From assembly GCA_963743015.1 (NCBI GenBank), contig CAVUOD010000031.1:372001-436000 (forward strand): DNA of 64,000 bases, read 5' to 3'. The DNA is from CAVSRC01 sp963743015. Lineage in GTDB: Bacteria; Pseudomonadota; Alphaproteobacteria; Rhizobiales; Kaistiaceae. Of this stretch, positions 17,874-27,303 are shown piece by piece (within the stretch, counting starts at the first letter, position 1; the number at the start of each line of letters is the position of its first letter). The notes beneath the pieces were generated by a model. The model was not told the origin of the DNA. It did not search any database and was given only the letters and a program-made list of their open reading frames with translations. Position numbers and translations under genes: made by a program.

Positions 17874-19745
17874 TCACACTCCAACGCGCTGCTTGGCGCG
17901 AATCTGTTCCTGTTCTTTGCGGGCCTGCCGCACCGATTCCCGCGACGAGACCTCGGGCACGCCGACATCCCAGTCGGCGTCACCGGGGACCCAGGCGTGG
18001 GGCTCGGTGGCGATCGTTAGCACGGTGGTTCTGTCGCTATCCTTCGCCCATTTGAGTGCGGCGACGAGGTCACCGAGGCTGTCGCAGTGGCGCGTCGCGG
18101 CTCCCATGGCCTCGGCGTGCTTGGCAAAATCGACGTGAAGCGGTGCCGCGGGATTCTGGACCCGGCAATCGGTCAGAAGATTGTTGAAGCCAGGGACGCC
18201 CTTGGCCTGCTGCAAACGGTCGATGACCGCAAAGCCGCCATTGTCGCAGACCACCACGATCATCTTGTGGCCGCTCAGAACGGTCGAATAGATGTCGGAG
18301 TTCATCATCATGTAGGTGCCGTCGCCGACCATGACGATTGGCGTGCCGCCGAGGCCGCCGGGGCCGGCATTGGCCATGGCGTGCCCCCAGCCGGCGGAAA
18401 TCTCGTATCCCATGCAAGAGAAACCGAACTCGAGGTCGAAGCTGTTCGGTGCCTTGACGCGCCAGCCTTTGGCGACCTCGCCGGGAAGGCCGCCGGCGGC
18501 CGAGATCAGCGTGTCGGTGTCGGCGGCCGCCTCGTTCACGACGTGGACTACTTGCGCATAGGTCGGCGGCGCGGTGTTGCCGAGAGCCTGATGCTCGTCG
18601 AGCAGCGCGTCCCATTCCTTGAACAGCGCCTGGGCATGCGCCATGTGGCCAGGATCGGCGCCCCAGGCACCGAGCGCGGCGTCCAGCTCCCTTATCGTTT
18701 CGAGTGCGTCGCCGACCACGGCGATGGCGCGGTGCTTCACGGCATCGAACCGCGCCGCATTGATCGAGATGAATTGCGCTTGCTGGCCGAACGCCGTCCA
18801 CGAACCGGTGGTGAAATCCTGCAGCCGCGTTCCCACCGCCAGGACCACGTCGGCTTCGGCGGCGAGCGCATTGGCGGAGGTTGAGCCGATGATGCCGATC
18901 GGGCCGGCATGGGCAGGGTGATAGTGGGTGACGCTTCCCTTTCCGGCGATCGTTTCCAGAATCGGGATGCGGTGTTTCAAGGCGAAGTCAGCCACTGTCT
19001 GCTCGGCAAGCGAGTAGCGCACGCCGCCCCCGGCGATCAGGATCGGCTTCTTTGCCGTTTTCAAGAGAGCCGCGGCCTCGGCGAGCCTGGCGCGGTCCGG
19101 GCGTGGGCGCGGGATCGTCCATATGCGGGGCTCGAAGAAGACCTCGGGGTAGTCGAAGGCGACTTCCTGGATATCCTGCGGGAGGGCAAGGAAAGCCGGC
19201 CCGCAATCCGCCGGATCGAGCATCGCCGCAACGGCCTGCGGCAATGACGAGATGATCTGCGCCGGATGCGTGATCCGGTCCCAGTAGCGGGTGACTGCCT
19301 TGAATGCGTCGTTTACCGTCGCGGTCGGGTTGCCGAAATGCTCAACTTGCTGCAGCACCGGATCGGGCAGGCGATTGGTGAACGTGTCGCCGGAGAGCAA
19401 GAGCACGGGCAGGCGGTTCGCATGGGCTGTGCCGGCAGCGGTCACCATGTTCAGCGCGCCGGGGCCGATCGAAGAGAGGGCAATCATGATTTGACGGCGG
19501 CGTTTGGCCTTGGCGAAGCCGACGGCGGCGAGAGCCATCGATTGCTCGTTCTGCCCGCGCCAGGTCGGCAGCGCGTCCTGGACAGCTTCGAGTGCCTCCG
19601 AAAGGCAGGTCACGTTGCCGTGTCCGAAAAGCCCGAAGACGCCGGCGAACAGAGGCACGCGCGTGCCGTCGATGTCCGTGAACTGTTGCGTCAGCCAGCG
19701 CACCAGGGCCTGGGACATGGTTAGTCGGATTGCTGCCTGGGCCAT
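17874..19745 (-). CDS. iolD: 3D-(3,5/4)-trihydroxycyclohexane-1,2-dione acylhydrolase
   Basis: IolD is a thiamine diphosphate enzyme that opens the cyclitol ring to 5-deoxy-D-glucuronate. 623 residues, normal length, three-domain acetolactate synthase fold. Features are AGVFGLFGHGNV, GQNEQSMALAAVGFAKAKRR with the activating Glu, SIGPGALNMVTAAGTAHANR, and the ThDP/Mg motif GDGTYMMMNSDIYSTVLSG followed by VVVCDNGG. ATG 19745 has GGGAGGAAGCGAG upstream. Head of the minus-strand iolD-iolE-SDR operon, divergent from iolG across a 106-base shared promoter. Confidence 0.95.
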   Translation of the reverse strand: MAQAAIRLTMSQALVRWLTQQFTDIDGTRVPLFAGVFGLFGHGNVTCLSEALEAVQDALPTWRGQNEQSMALAAVGFAKAKRRRQIMIALSSIGPGALNMVTAAGTAHANRLPVLLLSGDTFTNRLPDPVLQQVEHFGNPTATVNDAFKAVTRYWDRITHPAQIISSLPQAVAAMLDPADCGPAFLALPQDIQEVAFDYPEVFFEPRIWTIPRPRPDRARLAEAAALLKTAKKPILIAGGGVRYSLAEQTVADFALKHRIPILETIAGKGSVTHYHPAHAGPIGIIGSTSANALAAEADVVLAVGTRLQDFTTGSWTAFGQQAQFISINAARFDAVKHRAIAVVGDALETIRELDAALGAWGADPGHMAHAQALFKEWDALLDEHQALGNTAPPTYAQVVHVVNEAAADTDTLISAAGGLPGEVAKGWRVKAPNSFDLEFGFSCMGYEISAGWGHAMANAGPGGLGGTPIVMVGDGTYMMMNSDIYSTVLSGHKMIVVVCDNGGFAVIDRLQQAKGVPGFNNLLTDCRVQNPAAPLHVDFAKHAEAMGAATRHCDSLGDLVAALKWAKDSDRTTVLTIATEPHAWVPGDADWDVGVPEVSSRESVRQARKEQEQIRAKQRVGV

Positions 19746-19788
19746 CTCGCTTCCTCCCTCGACGTTTGCCACAGCATTCTAGCGCGCA

Positions 19789-19828
19789 CGAAATATTGAC
19801 AAAACAAAAAAATTGCAAGAAATATTGC
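19789..19828. promoter_or_regulatory. Shared iolD/iolG control region, GCAA-N6-TTGC site
   Basis: GCAA-GAAATA-TTGC at 19815-19828 has the same arms and 6-base spacing as the site before the importer. GAAATATTG is also repeated, at about 19790-19798 and 19819-19827. The short AT-rich interval serves both divergent operons, as expected for a regulator site. The RpiR protein encoded at 15239 is the likely ligand. Confidence 0.5.
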
Positions 19829-19851
19829 GCAACGAACCGGGAGGAAGATTG

Positions 19852-20859
19852 TTGGTCAGGATCGGAGTGCTTGGCTGCGGGCGCATAGGCGTCATGCATG
19901 CTGCCAATATCGCCGCACATGCAAAGGCGCACCTTGCGGCGGTGTACGACATCAACCGGGCTGCGGCCGATGCCGTTTCGGCTTCGACGGGAGCGCCGGT
20001 CATGGACTCTGCAGCCGATGTCTTCGCGGCTGGCGATGTGGACGCGGTGTTGATCGCCACAGCAACCGACACGCATGTCGATCTGCTGGAGCAGGCGGTG
20101 GCGGCGGGCAAGCCGGTGCTGTGCGAGAAGCCCATCGACCTCAGCCTTGATCGTGTGAATCGCTGCGCTGAAACGATCCGCGGCACCACGCTTCCGATCC
20201 AGATCGGTTTCGTGCGGCGCTTCGATTCCGGCCATAAGGCGGTCTTCGACGCGGCCCGCGGAGGCGAAATCGGCGAATTGCACCAGGTGATCATCACGTC
20301 CCGCGATCCGGGCCTTGCCTCGGAAGCCTATCTGAAAGTGTCCGGCGGAATCTTGCGCGACATGACGATCCACGACTTCGACATGGCACGCTACATCCTC
20401 GGCGAAGAGCCGGTTGAGGTATTCGCGACCGGATCTCGGCTGGTCGCACCGGCGCTCATGCAAACACTTGGCGACTACGATACCGTGACGGTGGTGATGA
20501 CGACTGCCTCCGGCAAACAGGCAATTATCACCAACTCGCGCAAGGCCACCTATGGCTACGACCAGCGCGTGGAGGCGTTCGGTAGCAAGGGCATGGCGGT
20601 CTCGGAAAACCGCCGACCGCATCACATGGTGCTGTCCGGCGAAGGTTTCACGGACCGTGCGGCGCCGCTTCTTGACTTCTTCATTGAGCGCTATCGGGAC
20701 GCATTTGACGACGAGATCGGCGCCTTCGTCAACGCGATTGAGACCGGTCAACCCGTGCCCGTCGGATTCGAAGACGGCCGGCTGGCGCTGGTGCTTGCCG
20801 ACGCCGCCGTGAAATCGCTCGCGGAACGGCGGAGCGTGAACGTCCAGGAGATCGTCTGA
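19852..20859 (+). CDS. iolG: Inositol 2-dehydrogenase, Gfo/Idh/MocA family
   Basis: 335 residues if TTG 19852 is used, seven bases after GGGAGG. TTG at 19849 is equally in frame. The N-terminal Rossmann loop is GVLGCGRIG and the catalytic lysine is in CEKPIDLS (near 93). The central segment GGILRDMTIHDFDMARYIL carries the conserved Asp and His of inositol dehydrogenases, and IGFVRRFDSGH is typical of IolG. It oxidises myo- or scyllo-inositol to an inosose with NAD. Head of the plus-strand arm; the aldehyde dehydrogenase follows after one base. Confidence 0.9.
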   Translation: MVRIGVLGCGRIGVMHAANIAAHAKAHLAAVYDINRAAADAVSASTGAPVMDSAADVFAAGDVDAVLIATATDTHVDLLEQAVAAGKPVLCEKPIDLSLDRVNRCAETIRGTTLPIQIGFVRRFDSGHKAVFDAARGGEIGELHQVIITSRDPGLASEAYLKVSGGILRDMTIHDFDMARYILGEEPVEVFATGSRLVAPALMQTLGDYDTVTVVMTTASGKQAIITNSRKATYGYDQRVEAFGSKGMAVSENRRPHHMVLSGEGFTDRAAPLLDFFIERYRDAFDDEIGAFVNAIETGQPVPVGFEDGRLALVLADAAVKSLAERRSVNVQEIV

Positions 20860-20860
20860 T

Positions 20861-22298
20861 ATGTATGCGCAATACGGATTGTTCATCGACAACCAATGGC
20901 GGGGGGCAGCCGATGGCGCCACCGCAGCCGTGTTGCAGTCCGGTCACCGAGAGCCCGCTGGGCGAGGCGCCCGTTGCCGGTGTTGCCGATACCGAAGCGG
21001 CGCTGGCTGCTGCGGTGAACGGTCTTGCCCGCTGGCGCGCGACCGCCGCGTTCGCGCGGGCCGATGCCATGCATGCCATCGCCGACGAGATGACACGACG
21101 GGCCGATGAAGCCGCCCGGATGATCTCCTCGGAAACCGGCAAGCCCATCGCCCAGGCGCAGCGGGAGTGGAGCCTCAGCGTCGATCAGTTCCGTTGGTAT
21201 GCCGAAGAGGCGCGGCGCATCTATGGCCGTATCATCGAGAGCCGGGTGCCGGGTGGGCGGTTCGAGGTAACCCACGAGCCGGTTGGGGTTGCGGCGGCCT
21301 TCACCGCATGGAATTTCCCGGCGTCCCTGCTTGCGCGCAAGATGGCGCCGGCACTGGCGGCTGGGTGCTCGGTGATCGTGCGGCCGTCATCGCAGACGCC
21401 GGGCACGGCCATGGTGATGGTGGATTGCTGCCGAGCCGGCCAACTGCCTGCAGGGGCTGTCAACCTGGTGGTCGGGCCGACGGCGACAACCTACGTGCCG
21501 ATCATGGCTGCGAAAGCGGTCCGCAAGGTATCGCTCACTGGATCGACGCGGGTCGGTCAGCAAATGATCCGCGACGCGGCCGACACCATGAAGAAGGTGT
21601 CGATGGAGCTCGGCGGGAATGCGCCGCTGATCGTTTATGACGACGCCGATTTGGAGGTGGCCCTCAACGCATCGGTGCCGACGAAGTACGCAAATGCCGG
21701 CCAGGTCTGCGTGACGCCTGACCGGTTCTACGTCCACGAGAGCGTCCATGACGCCTTCGTCGACGGCTTCGTCGCGCGGGCGAAGGCGATCAAGCTCGGC
21801 GATGGGCTCGATCCTTCGGTCGGCATGGGGCCGCTCATCAATGCCGGGCGCCTTGCCGAGATCGAAGGGATCGTGGAGGAGGCCGTCAAGGCCGGCGCGC
21901 AGGTGGCGACCGGCGGGCAGCGCCCGGCTGATTTCAATGCCGGCTTTTTCTTCGAGCCGACGGTGTTGACCGAGGTCACTGACGACATGCGGGTGATGGC
22001 TGAAGAGAATTTCGGTCCCATCGCCGCCATCACCCGCTTCGCCTCCGACGAGGAGGCGATTGCCCGGTCGAACGCCTCCGATATGGGGCTGTCAGCCTAT
22101 GCCTTCACGCGCTCACCGCATCGCGCGCGGCGCACGGTGGCAGAGCTGAAATCGGGGATGGTGGGCATCAACTCCTTTGCCCTGGCGGCGTCCGAAGCAC
22201 CCTTCGGCGGCACCAATTTCTCCGGCATGGGGCGCGAGGGCGGTCCAGAGGGCATCCGCGACTACCTCGACGTGAAGCTAGCGCAGGTCGTTTTCTGA
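20861..22298 (+). CDS. NAD-dependent aldehyde (succinate-semialdehyde-type) dehydrogenase, frameshifted near the N-terminus
   Basis: The true start is ATG 20861 (MYAQYGLFIDNQWRGAAD), a normal ALDH N-terminus. Around 20936-20939 there is one base too many, after which the sequence continues in another frame as PVTESPLGEAPVAG through the stop at 22298. Corrected length is about 478 residues. Motifs are FTAWNFPASLLARKMAPALA, LTGSTRVGQQM, MELGGNAPLIV and NAGQVCVTPDRF with the catalytic Cys. Directly follows iolG and precedes an HpaI-type aldolase, so it probably oxidises an aldehyde in the same route. Without correction a 477-residue protein from 20865 with a scrambled N-terminus would be called. 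Confidence 0.88.
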
Positions 22299-22299
22299 G

Positions 22300-23109
22300 A
22301 TGATCCCGAACAAGCTGAAGCGCCTGTGGGCGGAAGGAAAGCCTACGATCAACGGCTGGTGCTCGATCGGAAATCCATTCACGGCCGAGATCATGGCCGC
22401 CCAGGGCTACGATTCGCTCACCATCGACGTGCAGCATGGCGCGCTCGATTATTCGAGCGTGCTGCCGATGCTGCAGGCGATGCGTGCCTCGGGCGTGGTG
22501 CCGATGGCCCGCGTTCCCTGGCTCGAGCCGGGAATCATCATGAAGGTGCTCGACGCCGGCGCCTACGGGGTGATCTGCCCGATGGTGAGCACGGCCGAGC
22601 AGGCTGCCGAGTTCGTCAGCTATCTGCGCTATCCGCCACTGGGCCAGCGCAGCTTCGGCCCGACACGTGTTTCCTTTGCGGCCGGGCCGGACTATGGCGC
22701 CGAGGCAAATGGCGAGATCCTGGCATTTGCCATGATCGAGACGGCAGACGGCATGGCCAATCTCGACGCGATAGCAGCGACGCCCGGTCTTGATGGCCTC
22801 TATGTCGGGCCGGCGGATCTGACCCTGGGGCTCACGGACGGTCGTCTGCCGCCTGGCTTCGATCGGGAGGAACCGGAAATGATTGCCGCCATCCAGAGCA
22901 TCGCTCAAGCGTGCAGGAGTCATGGCATCCACGCTGCGCTCCACTGCGGTACGCCGGAATATGCCGTCCGCGCGATCGGTTGGGGCTTCGAAATGACCAC
23001 CCTTTCCGGAGACAGCAGGCTTCTGGCCGCGGCGGCAGGGGCGAGTGTTGGCCGCTACCACGATCTGGTCGGACAACGGGCAGCGAAGGCGGAGAAGGGG
23101 ACCTATTGA
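22300..23109 (+). CDS. HpcH/HpaI aldolase family protein
   Basis: 269 residues, class II pyruvate aldolase of the HpaI/GarL type (phosphoenolpyruvate/pyruvate TIM barrel). Visible are SLTIDVQHGALDYSS with the catalytic His, VPMARVPWLEPG with Arg, AMIETADGMANLDAIA with the metal Glu, and GLYVGPADLTLGLT with the metal Asp. Such enzymes cleave 2-keto-3-deoxy sugar acids to pyruvate and an aldehyde. It starts one base after the ALDH stop, and its own stop overlaps the next start (TGATG). Its presence inside an iol cluster is unusual; the true substrate is unknown. Confidence 0.9.
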   Translation: MIPNKLKRLWAEGKPTINGWCSIGNPFTAEIMAAQGYDSLTIDVQHGALDYSSVLPMLQAMRASGVVPMARVPWLEPGIIMKVLDAGAYGVICPMVSTAEQAAEFVSYLRYPPLGQRSFGPTRVSFAAGPDYGAEANGEILAFAMIETADGMANLDAIAATPGLDGLYVGPADLTLGLTDGRLPPGFDREEPEMIAAIQSIAQACRSHGIHAALHCGTPEYAVRAIGWGFEMTTLSGDSRLLAAAAGASVGRYHDLVGQRAAKAEKGTY

Positions 23110-24089
23110 TGCCGCACCTGCTGATCGCGGGAAAACTCCATCCGTCGGGACTGGCGCTCCTCAATGGGGCGCCTGGCGTGACCTATGATTATGTCGAAGA
23201 AGTCTCCGAGGAGAGTTACGCTCCCCTCATCGGCAAGGCTGATGCGCTGGTCATCCGAACCCAGCCGCTATCGGCGCGGACGGTGGCCGAGGCGGATCGA
23301 CTCAAGATCGTCTCTCGTCATGGCGTCGGTCACGATGCAGTCGACGTGGCGGCTCTCAATGCTCGGAACATCCCGCTATGCGTCGTGGGCGACGTGAATT
23401 CGACCTCGGTCGCCGAGCACGCAATGTTGCTGATTCTCGCCTGCGTCAGATTTCTCGTCAGAGCGGATCGTTCGGTTCGCGCCGGCATGTGGGGGTGGCG
23501 CAACATGCTTGAGGCGCAAGACGTTGCCCGAAAACGGTTGCTCATCTTGGGTTATGGTCGCACCGGTCGTCATCTGGCACAACTCGCGGATGGGTTCGAT
23601 ATGGAAGTCCGCGCTTTTGACCCGTTTCTGATGAATGGAAACTGGCCTGAAGGTGCGGCGTCGGCGGTTAAGTCGCTGGAGGAGGGGCTCGCCTGGGCGG
23701 ACGTGATCTCGGTGAACGTACCCAAGGCCGGATCGCCGATGCTGGGGGCGGAAGAATTCGCGCACCTCAAGCCCGGAGTGATCATCGTGAATACGGCGCG
23801 CGGTGGCATCGTCGACGAAGCAGCTCTGGCTGCGGCTCTTGCCGACGGGCGGGTGGCGGCCGCCGGCCTCGACGTCTTCGACACGGAACCGCCGGCGAGC
23901 GATCATCCGTTGCTGGCTTTCGATCAGGTCGTGCTGACGCCGCATATCGCCGGGCTCACCCGGCAGGCGGCGGAGCGCATGGCGGTCTCCTCAGTGCAGA
24001 ACGTGCTGGATTTCTTCGCTGGGCGCATCGACCCCGACCTCATCGTCAACAAGACGCTTCTGAGATGTCCAGGCCTCGCTTCCGCATAG
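23109..24089 (+). CDS. D-isomer specific 2-hydroxyacid dehydrogenase
   Basis: 326 residues. Rossmann loop LGYGRTGRHLAQLADGFDM, catalytic Arg in VNTARGGIVDEAAL, Glu in DVFDTEPP and His in LTPHIAGLT. The catalytic domain starts VIRTQPLSARTV and contains RHGVGHDAVDV. Family members reduce 2-ketoacids such as glyoxylate, hydroxypyruvate or phosphoglycerate-type substrates. After an HpaI aldolase it may reduce the aldehyde/ketoacid fragment released by cleavage. Start overlaps the aldolase stop, and its end overlaps the next gene by 25 bases. Confidence 0.9.
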   Translation: MPHLLIAGKLHPSGLALLNGAPGVTYDYVEEVSEESYAPLIGKADALVIRTQPLSARTVAEADRLKIVSRHGVGHDAVDVAALNARNIPLCVVGDVNSTSVAEHAMLLILACVRFLVRADRSVRAGMWGWRNMLEAQDVARKRLLILGYGRTGRHLAQLADGFDMEVRAFDPFLMNGNWPEGAASAVKSLEEGLAWADVISVNVPKAGSPMLGAEEFAHLKPGVIIVNTARGGIVDEAALAAALADGRVAAAGLDVFDTEPPASDHPLLAFDQVVLTPHIAGLTRQAAERMAVSSVQNVLDFFAGRIDPDLIVNKTLLRCPGLASA

Positions 24090-25193
24090 GCCTGATCGGC
24101 AGCGGCTTCATGGGCAAGGCACACGCCTTCGGCTATGCGACGGCATCCCGCGTGTTCGACCTGCCCTTCACGTTGGAATTCGCAAGTCTCGCGGACATCA
24201 CCGAGGCGGCGGCGGCGAATACGGCCGCAGCACTTGGCTTTGCGCATTCCACCGCCGACTGGCGGTCGTTGGTGGCCGATCCCGACATCGATGTGGTGAA
24301 CATCACCGCGCCCAATGCACTCCATAAGGAAATGGCGCTTGCCGCCATTGCCGCCGGCAAGCACGTCTATTGCGAGAAGCCGCTGGCGCCGCTGGCAAGC
24401 GATGCGCGCGAGATGGCGGAGGCGGCCGAGGCGAAGGGCGTCAAGACCCAGGTTGGCTTCAACTATCTGTGCAATCCGATGCTGGCGCTTGCTCGCGACA
24501 TGATCGCGGCCGGCGAGCTCGGCGAAATCCGCGGCTATCGCGGCTTGCATGCCGAGGACTACATGGCGGATGCCGCCGGCTCCCTTCACCTTCCGACACG
24601 ATCCGGCCGGCGGCGGCGCACTCGCCGATCTCGGCAGTCATGCGCTGGCGACTGCGGAGTTCCTGTTGGCGTCCGCCGCCGGCCCCATCACTCGCGTGAT
24701 GGGAGATTGCGTGACCGTGATAGCGGAGCGGCCGGACGGCAAGGGAGGCAGCCGCAAGGTCGAGGTGGACGACATCAGCCGCGCGTTCCTGCGCTTTGCC
24801 AGCGGCGCCACCGGCTCGATCGAGGCCAACTGGATCGCGACCGGGCGCAAGATGCAGCACGATTTCGAGGTGTTCGGCACCAAGGGCGCGCTCGCTTTCA
24901 GTCAGGAGCGTTTCAACGAGCTGCATTTCTTTGCCGGCGACGATCGCCGCGGCCGACAGGGCTTTCGGCGGATCGAGGCCGGCCCCGACCATCCGCCCTA
25001 CGGGCTGTTCTGCGTCGCGCCGGGCCACCAGCTCGGCTTCAACGACCTGAAGGCGATCGAGGTGGCGGGTTTCCTCGACGCGATCGCCGGACGCCGGCCC
25101 GAGCCGTTCAATTTCCGCGCCGGCTTGCGCATCCAGACGCTGGTCGAGGCGATCCACGAGTCGAGCCGCGCCGGCGCTTGGAAGGCGGTGTGA
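24065..25193 (+). pseudogene. Gfo/Idh/MocA family oxidoreductase, broken by a frameshift
   Basis: Residues 1 to about 170 read in the first frame (RIGLIGSGFMGKAHAFGY, HVYCEKPLAPLASDAREMAE, TQVGFNYLCNPMLALARDMI, GYRGLHAEDYMADAAG). The rest, from PFTFRHDPAGGGALADLGSH to the stop at 25193, lies in the next frame. The join is at about 24581, where one extra base (or two missing) separates them. Merged, it would be a normal protein of about 375 residues with the EKP lysine and the GGALADLGSH motif. It overlaps the hydroxyacid dehydrogenase by 25 bases, so it belongs to the iolG operon. Function unknown; an inositol or sugar dehydrogenase is likely. Confidence 0.8.
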
Positions 25194-25589
25194 TGAGCCT
25201 AGCCGTGGGAGTCATCGGAACGGGCGTGATGGGGGACAGAACACGCCCGCATTCTGCGCGAACAAACCAGTGGAGCTCATCTGGCGGCGGTCTGTGACGC
25301 AGATCCTGCGCGTGCCGCAGCGGCGGCTGGAGGCGCGGTGACATTCAGGCGGCGATATGCGGCGCGCCCGTCGAGACGGCAGCATCGGCGCCCCATCGGT
25401 ACTGCACAACGTCCATCGCAACTTGTCGGCACCGGATGGATTCACCCGCGCCATGGCGGTGAAGCCGGGCGCAAGAACATCACCGTGCTAGGCGGTGGCG
25501 GCATGAAGCAAATCGTCAAGGGGATCATGGATGGCAGCAACGACATGGTCGACGCGGATGTCCTTTGTCATCCGTTCGGCAAACCATAG
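25193..25589 (+). pseudogene. Chimeric remnant: inositol-dehydrogenase pieces fused to a sugar-binding-protein tail
   Basis: The ATG overlaps the preceding stop and begins SLAVGVIGTGVMG, a Gfo/Idh Rossmann start. One extra base at 25235-25238 breaks it, after which HARILREQTSGAHLAAVCDA follows in the next frame. About 100 bases later a third frame reads IGAPSVLHNVHRNLSAPDGF, a typical internal IolG-type segment. From about 25457 the text becomes KNITVLGGGGMKQIVKGIMD and so on, the C-terminal part of a periplasmic sugar-binding protein, ending at 25589. Internal deletion plus fusion show real decay, not just a sequencing error. Confidence 0.7.
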
Positions 25590-25590
25590 A

Positions 25591-25640
25591 GCCAGGCGGC
25601 AAAGCCGCCTGGCGCGAAGAAGGGGGCGACATTGCCCCCC
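25591..25640. terminator. Two hairpins between convergent units
   Basis: GCCAGGCGGC-AAA-GCCGCCTGGC at 25591-25613 is a perfect 10-base stem. A second stem, GGGGGC/GCCCCC, follows at about 25622-25640. No T-tract is present on either side. They separate the plus-strand iolG arm from the minus-strand mmsA gene and probably end one or both transcripts. Confidence 0.6.
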
Positions 25641-25694
25641 AATTCGCTTCGCTTGTTGCCTCCCTGACGCCGGCCCGCCACACACAAACGCTGC

Positions 25695-27197
25695 TCACCC
25701 CATTGTCGGCATGACGAACTCGGGATCGCTTCTCACGCCTGTGGGCCAGCGCGTGGTGATGGTCTTGAGGCGGGTATAAAAGCGCACGCCTTCGGGACCG
25801 TACATGTGGTGGTCGCCGAACAGCGATGCCTTCCAGCCGCCGAAGCTGTGGAAGGCCATCGGCACCGGGATCGGCACGTTCACGCCGACCATGCCGACCT
25901 CGATGTCGTGAGAGAAGCTGCGCGCCGCATCGCCGTCGCGCGTGAAGATGGCAACGCCGTTGCCATACGGGTGCTTGCCGATCATGTCGACGGCCGCGGC
26001 ATAGTCGCGGGCACGGGCAACGGAGAGGACCGGTCCGAAGATCTCCTCGCGCCAGACCGCCATGTCGGTGGTGACACGGTCGAAAAGCGTGCCGCCGACA
26101 TAGTAGCCGTTCTCGTGGCCCTGTCTGTCGATGCTGAATGTGCGCCCGTCGACGACCAGTTCGGCGCCTTCGGCCACGCCCTGATCGATGAACCCCCGCA
26201 CCTTGGCAAGGTGCTGGGCGGTCACCAGCGGCCCCATTTCCGAGGCGCGGTCGCTGGCCGGACCAATCTTCAGCGCCCGCACTTTCGGCGCCAGTCGGTC
26301 GATCAGCGCGTCCGCCGTCTTCTCGCCGACCGGAACGGCCACCGAGATTGCCATGCAGCGCTCGCCGGCCGACCCGTAGGCGGCGCCCATCAGGGCGTTG
26401 ACCGCCATGTCGAGATCTGCATCCGGCAGGATCACCATGTGGTTCTTGGCGCCGCCAAGCGCCTGTACGCGCTTTCCGTGGGCCGTTCCGGTCGCATAGA
26501 CATAGCGGGCGATCGGCGTCGAGCCGACGAAGCTGACCGCTTTGACGTCCGGGTGAGCGAGGAGCGCGTCGACCGCCTCCTTGTCGCCCTGGACGACGCT
26601 AAACACGCCATCGGGCAGCCCCGCTTCTTTCAGCAGCTCGGCGATCAGCAACGAGGCTGAAGGGTCGCGCTCTGACGGCTTGAGAATGAAGGCGTTGCCG
26701 CAGGCCAGCGCGACTGGGAACATCCACATCGGGACCATTGCCGGAAAGTTGAACGGTGTGATGCCGGCCACGACGCCCAGCGGTTGGCGCAGGGAGTGGC
26801 TGTCGACATTGGTGCCGACATTCTCGCTGACTTCGCCCTTCATGAGATGCGGCGCGCCGATGGCAAACTCGACCACCTCAAGGCCGCGTGTGACTTCGCC
26901 GAGTGCGTCGTCGTGCGTCTTGCCGTGCTCGGCCGAGATCGCCTCGGCGATGCGGTCGGCATTCTGTTGCAGCAGGGCCTTGAAGCGGTCGAGGACACGG
27001 GCGCGGCGCAGGGCCGGCGCTCTGGCCCAGGCCGGAAACGCCGCCTTGGCCAGCGAGACGGCTTCCGTGACCTCCTCAGCCGAAGCCAGCGGACAGCGCT
27101 TGGTCACCTCGCCCGTCGCCGGGTCGAAGACGTCCGAAAAGCGGCCCGAGCGGCCGGCGATGGTCTGGCCGCCGATGAAGTGGGTGAGGTCGGTCAT
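25695..27197 (-). CDS. mmsA: CoA-acylating methylmalonate/malonate-semialdehyde dehydrogenase
   Basis: 500 residues from ATG 27197, which has AGGAGGA upstream. A longer frame to 27491 has no supporting leader. MmsA/IolA oxidises malonate or methylmalonate semialdehyde with NAD and CoA to acetyl- or propionyl-CoA; it is the last step of inositol breakdown and part of valine catabolism. Motifs are FIGGQTIAGRSG at the N-terminus, GVVAGITPFNFPAMVPMWM, SFVGSTPIARYVY, GGAKNHMVILPDAD and GSAGERCMAISV with the catalytic Cys. No general Glu base is at the usual ALDH position, as in other CoA-acylating members. Divergent from the LysR gene that probably controls it. Confidence 0.94.
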   Translation of the reverse strand: MTDLTHFIGGQTIAGRSGRFSDVFDPATGEVTKRCPLASAEEVTEAVSLAKAAFPAWARAPALRRARVLDRFKALLQQNADRIAEAISAEHGKTHDDALGEVTRGLEVVEFAIGAPHLMKGEVSENVGTNVDSHSLRQPLGVVAGITPFNFPAMVPMWMFPVALACGNAFILKPSERDPSASLLIAELLKEAGLPDGVFSVVQGDKEAVDALLAHPDVKAVSFVGSTPIARYVYATGTAHGKRVQALGGAKNHMVILPDADLDMAVNALMGAAYGSAGERCMAISVAVPVGEKTADALIDRLAPKVRALKIGPASDRASEMGPLVTAQHLAKVRGFIDQGVAEGAELVVDGRTFSIDRQGHENGYYVGGTLFDRVTTDMAVWREEIFGPVLSVARARDYAAAVDMIGKHPYGNGVAIFTRDGDAARSFSHDIEVGMVGVNVPIPVPMAFHSFGGWKASLFGDHHMYGPEGVRFYTRLKTITTRWPTGVRSDPEFVMPTMG

Positions 27198-27252
27198 GTG
27201 TGTTCCTCCTGGTTGGCATGACCGGTGTCCCATCGCGTTTCTTGCAAAGCAA

Positions 27253-27267
27253 TCGCATGAAATGCGA
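27253..27267. promoter_or_regulatory. Perfect inverted repeat TCGCAT-GAA-ATGCGA, LysR site candidate
   Basis: A 6-base perfect palindrome with 3-base centre lies in the 106-base gap between mmsA and the divergent LysR gene. It fits the T-N11-A shape of LysR-type operators. A second AATCGCA/TGCGATT pairing spans 27251-27291. It probably controls both genes. Confidence 0.55.
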
Positions 27268-27303
27268 AATAGATATGCACAAATTGCGATTACGGAGGTT
27301 TGC

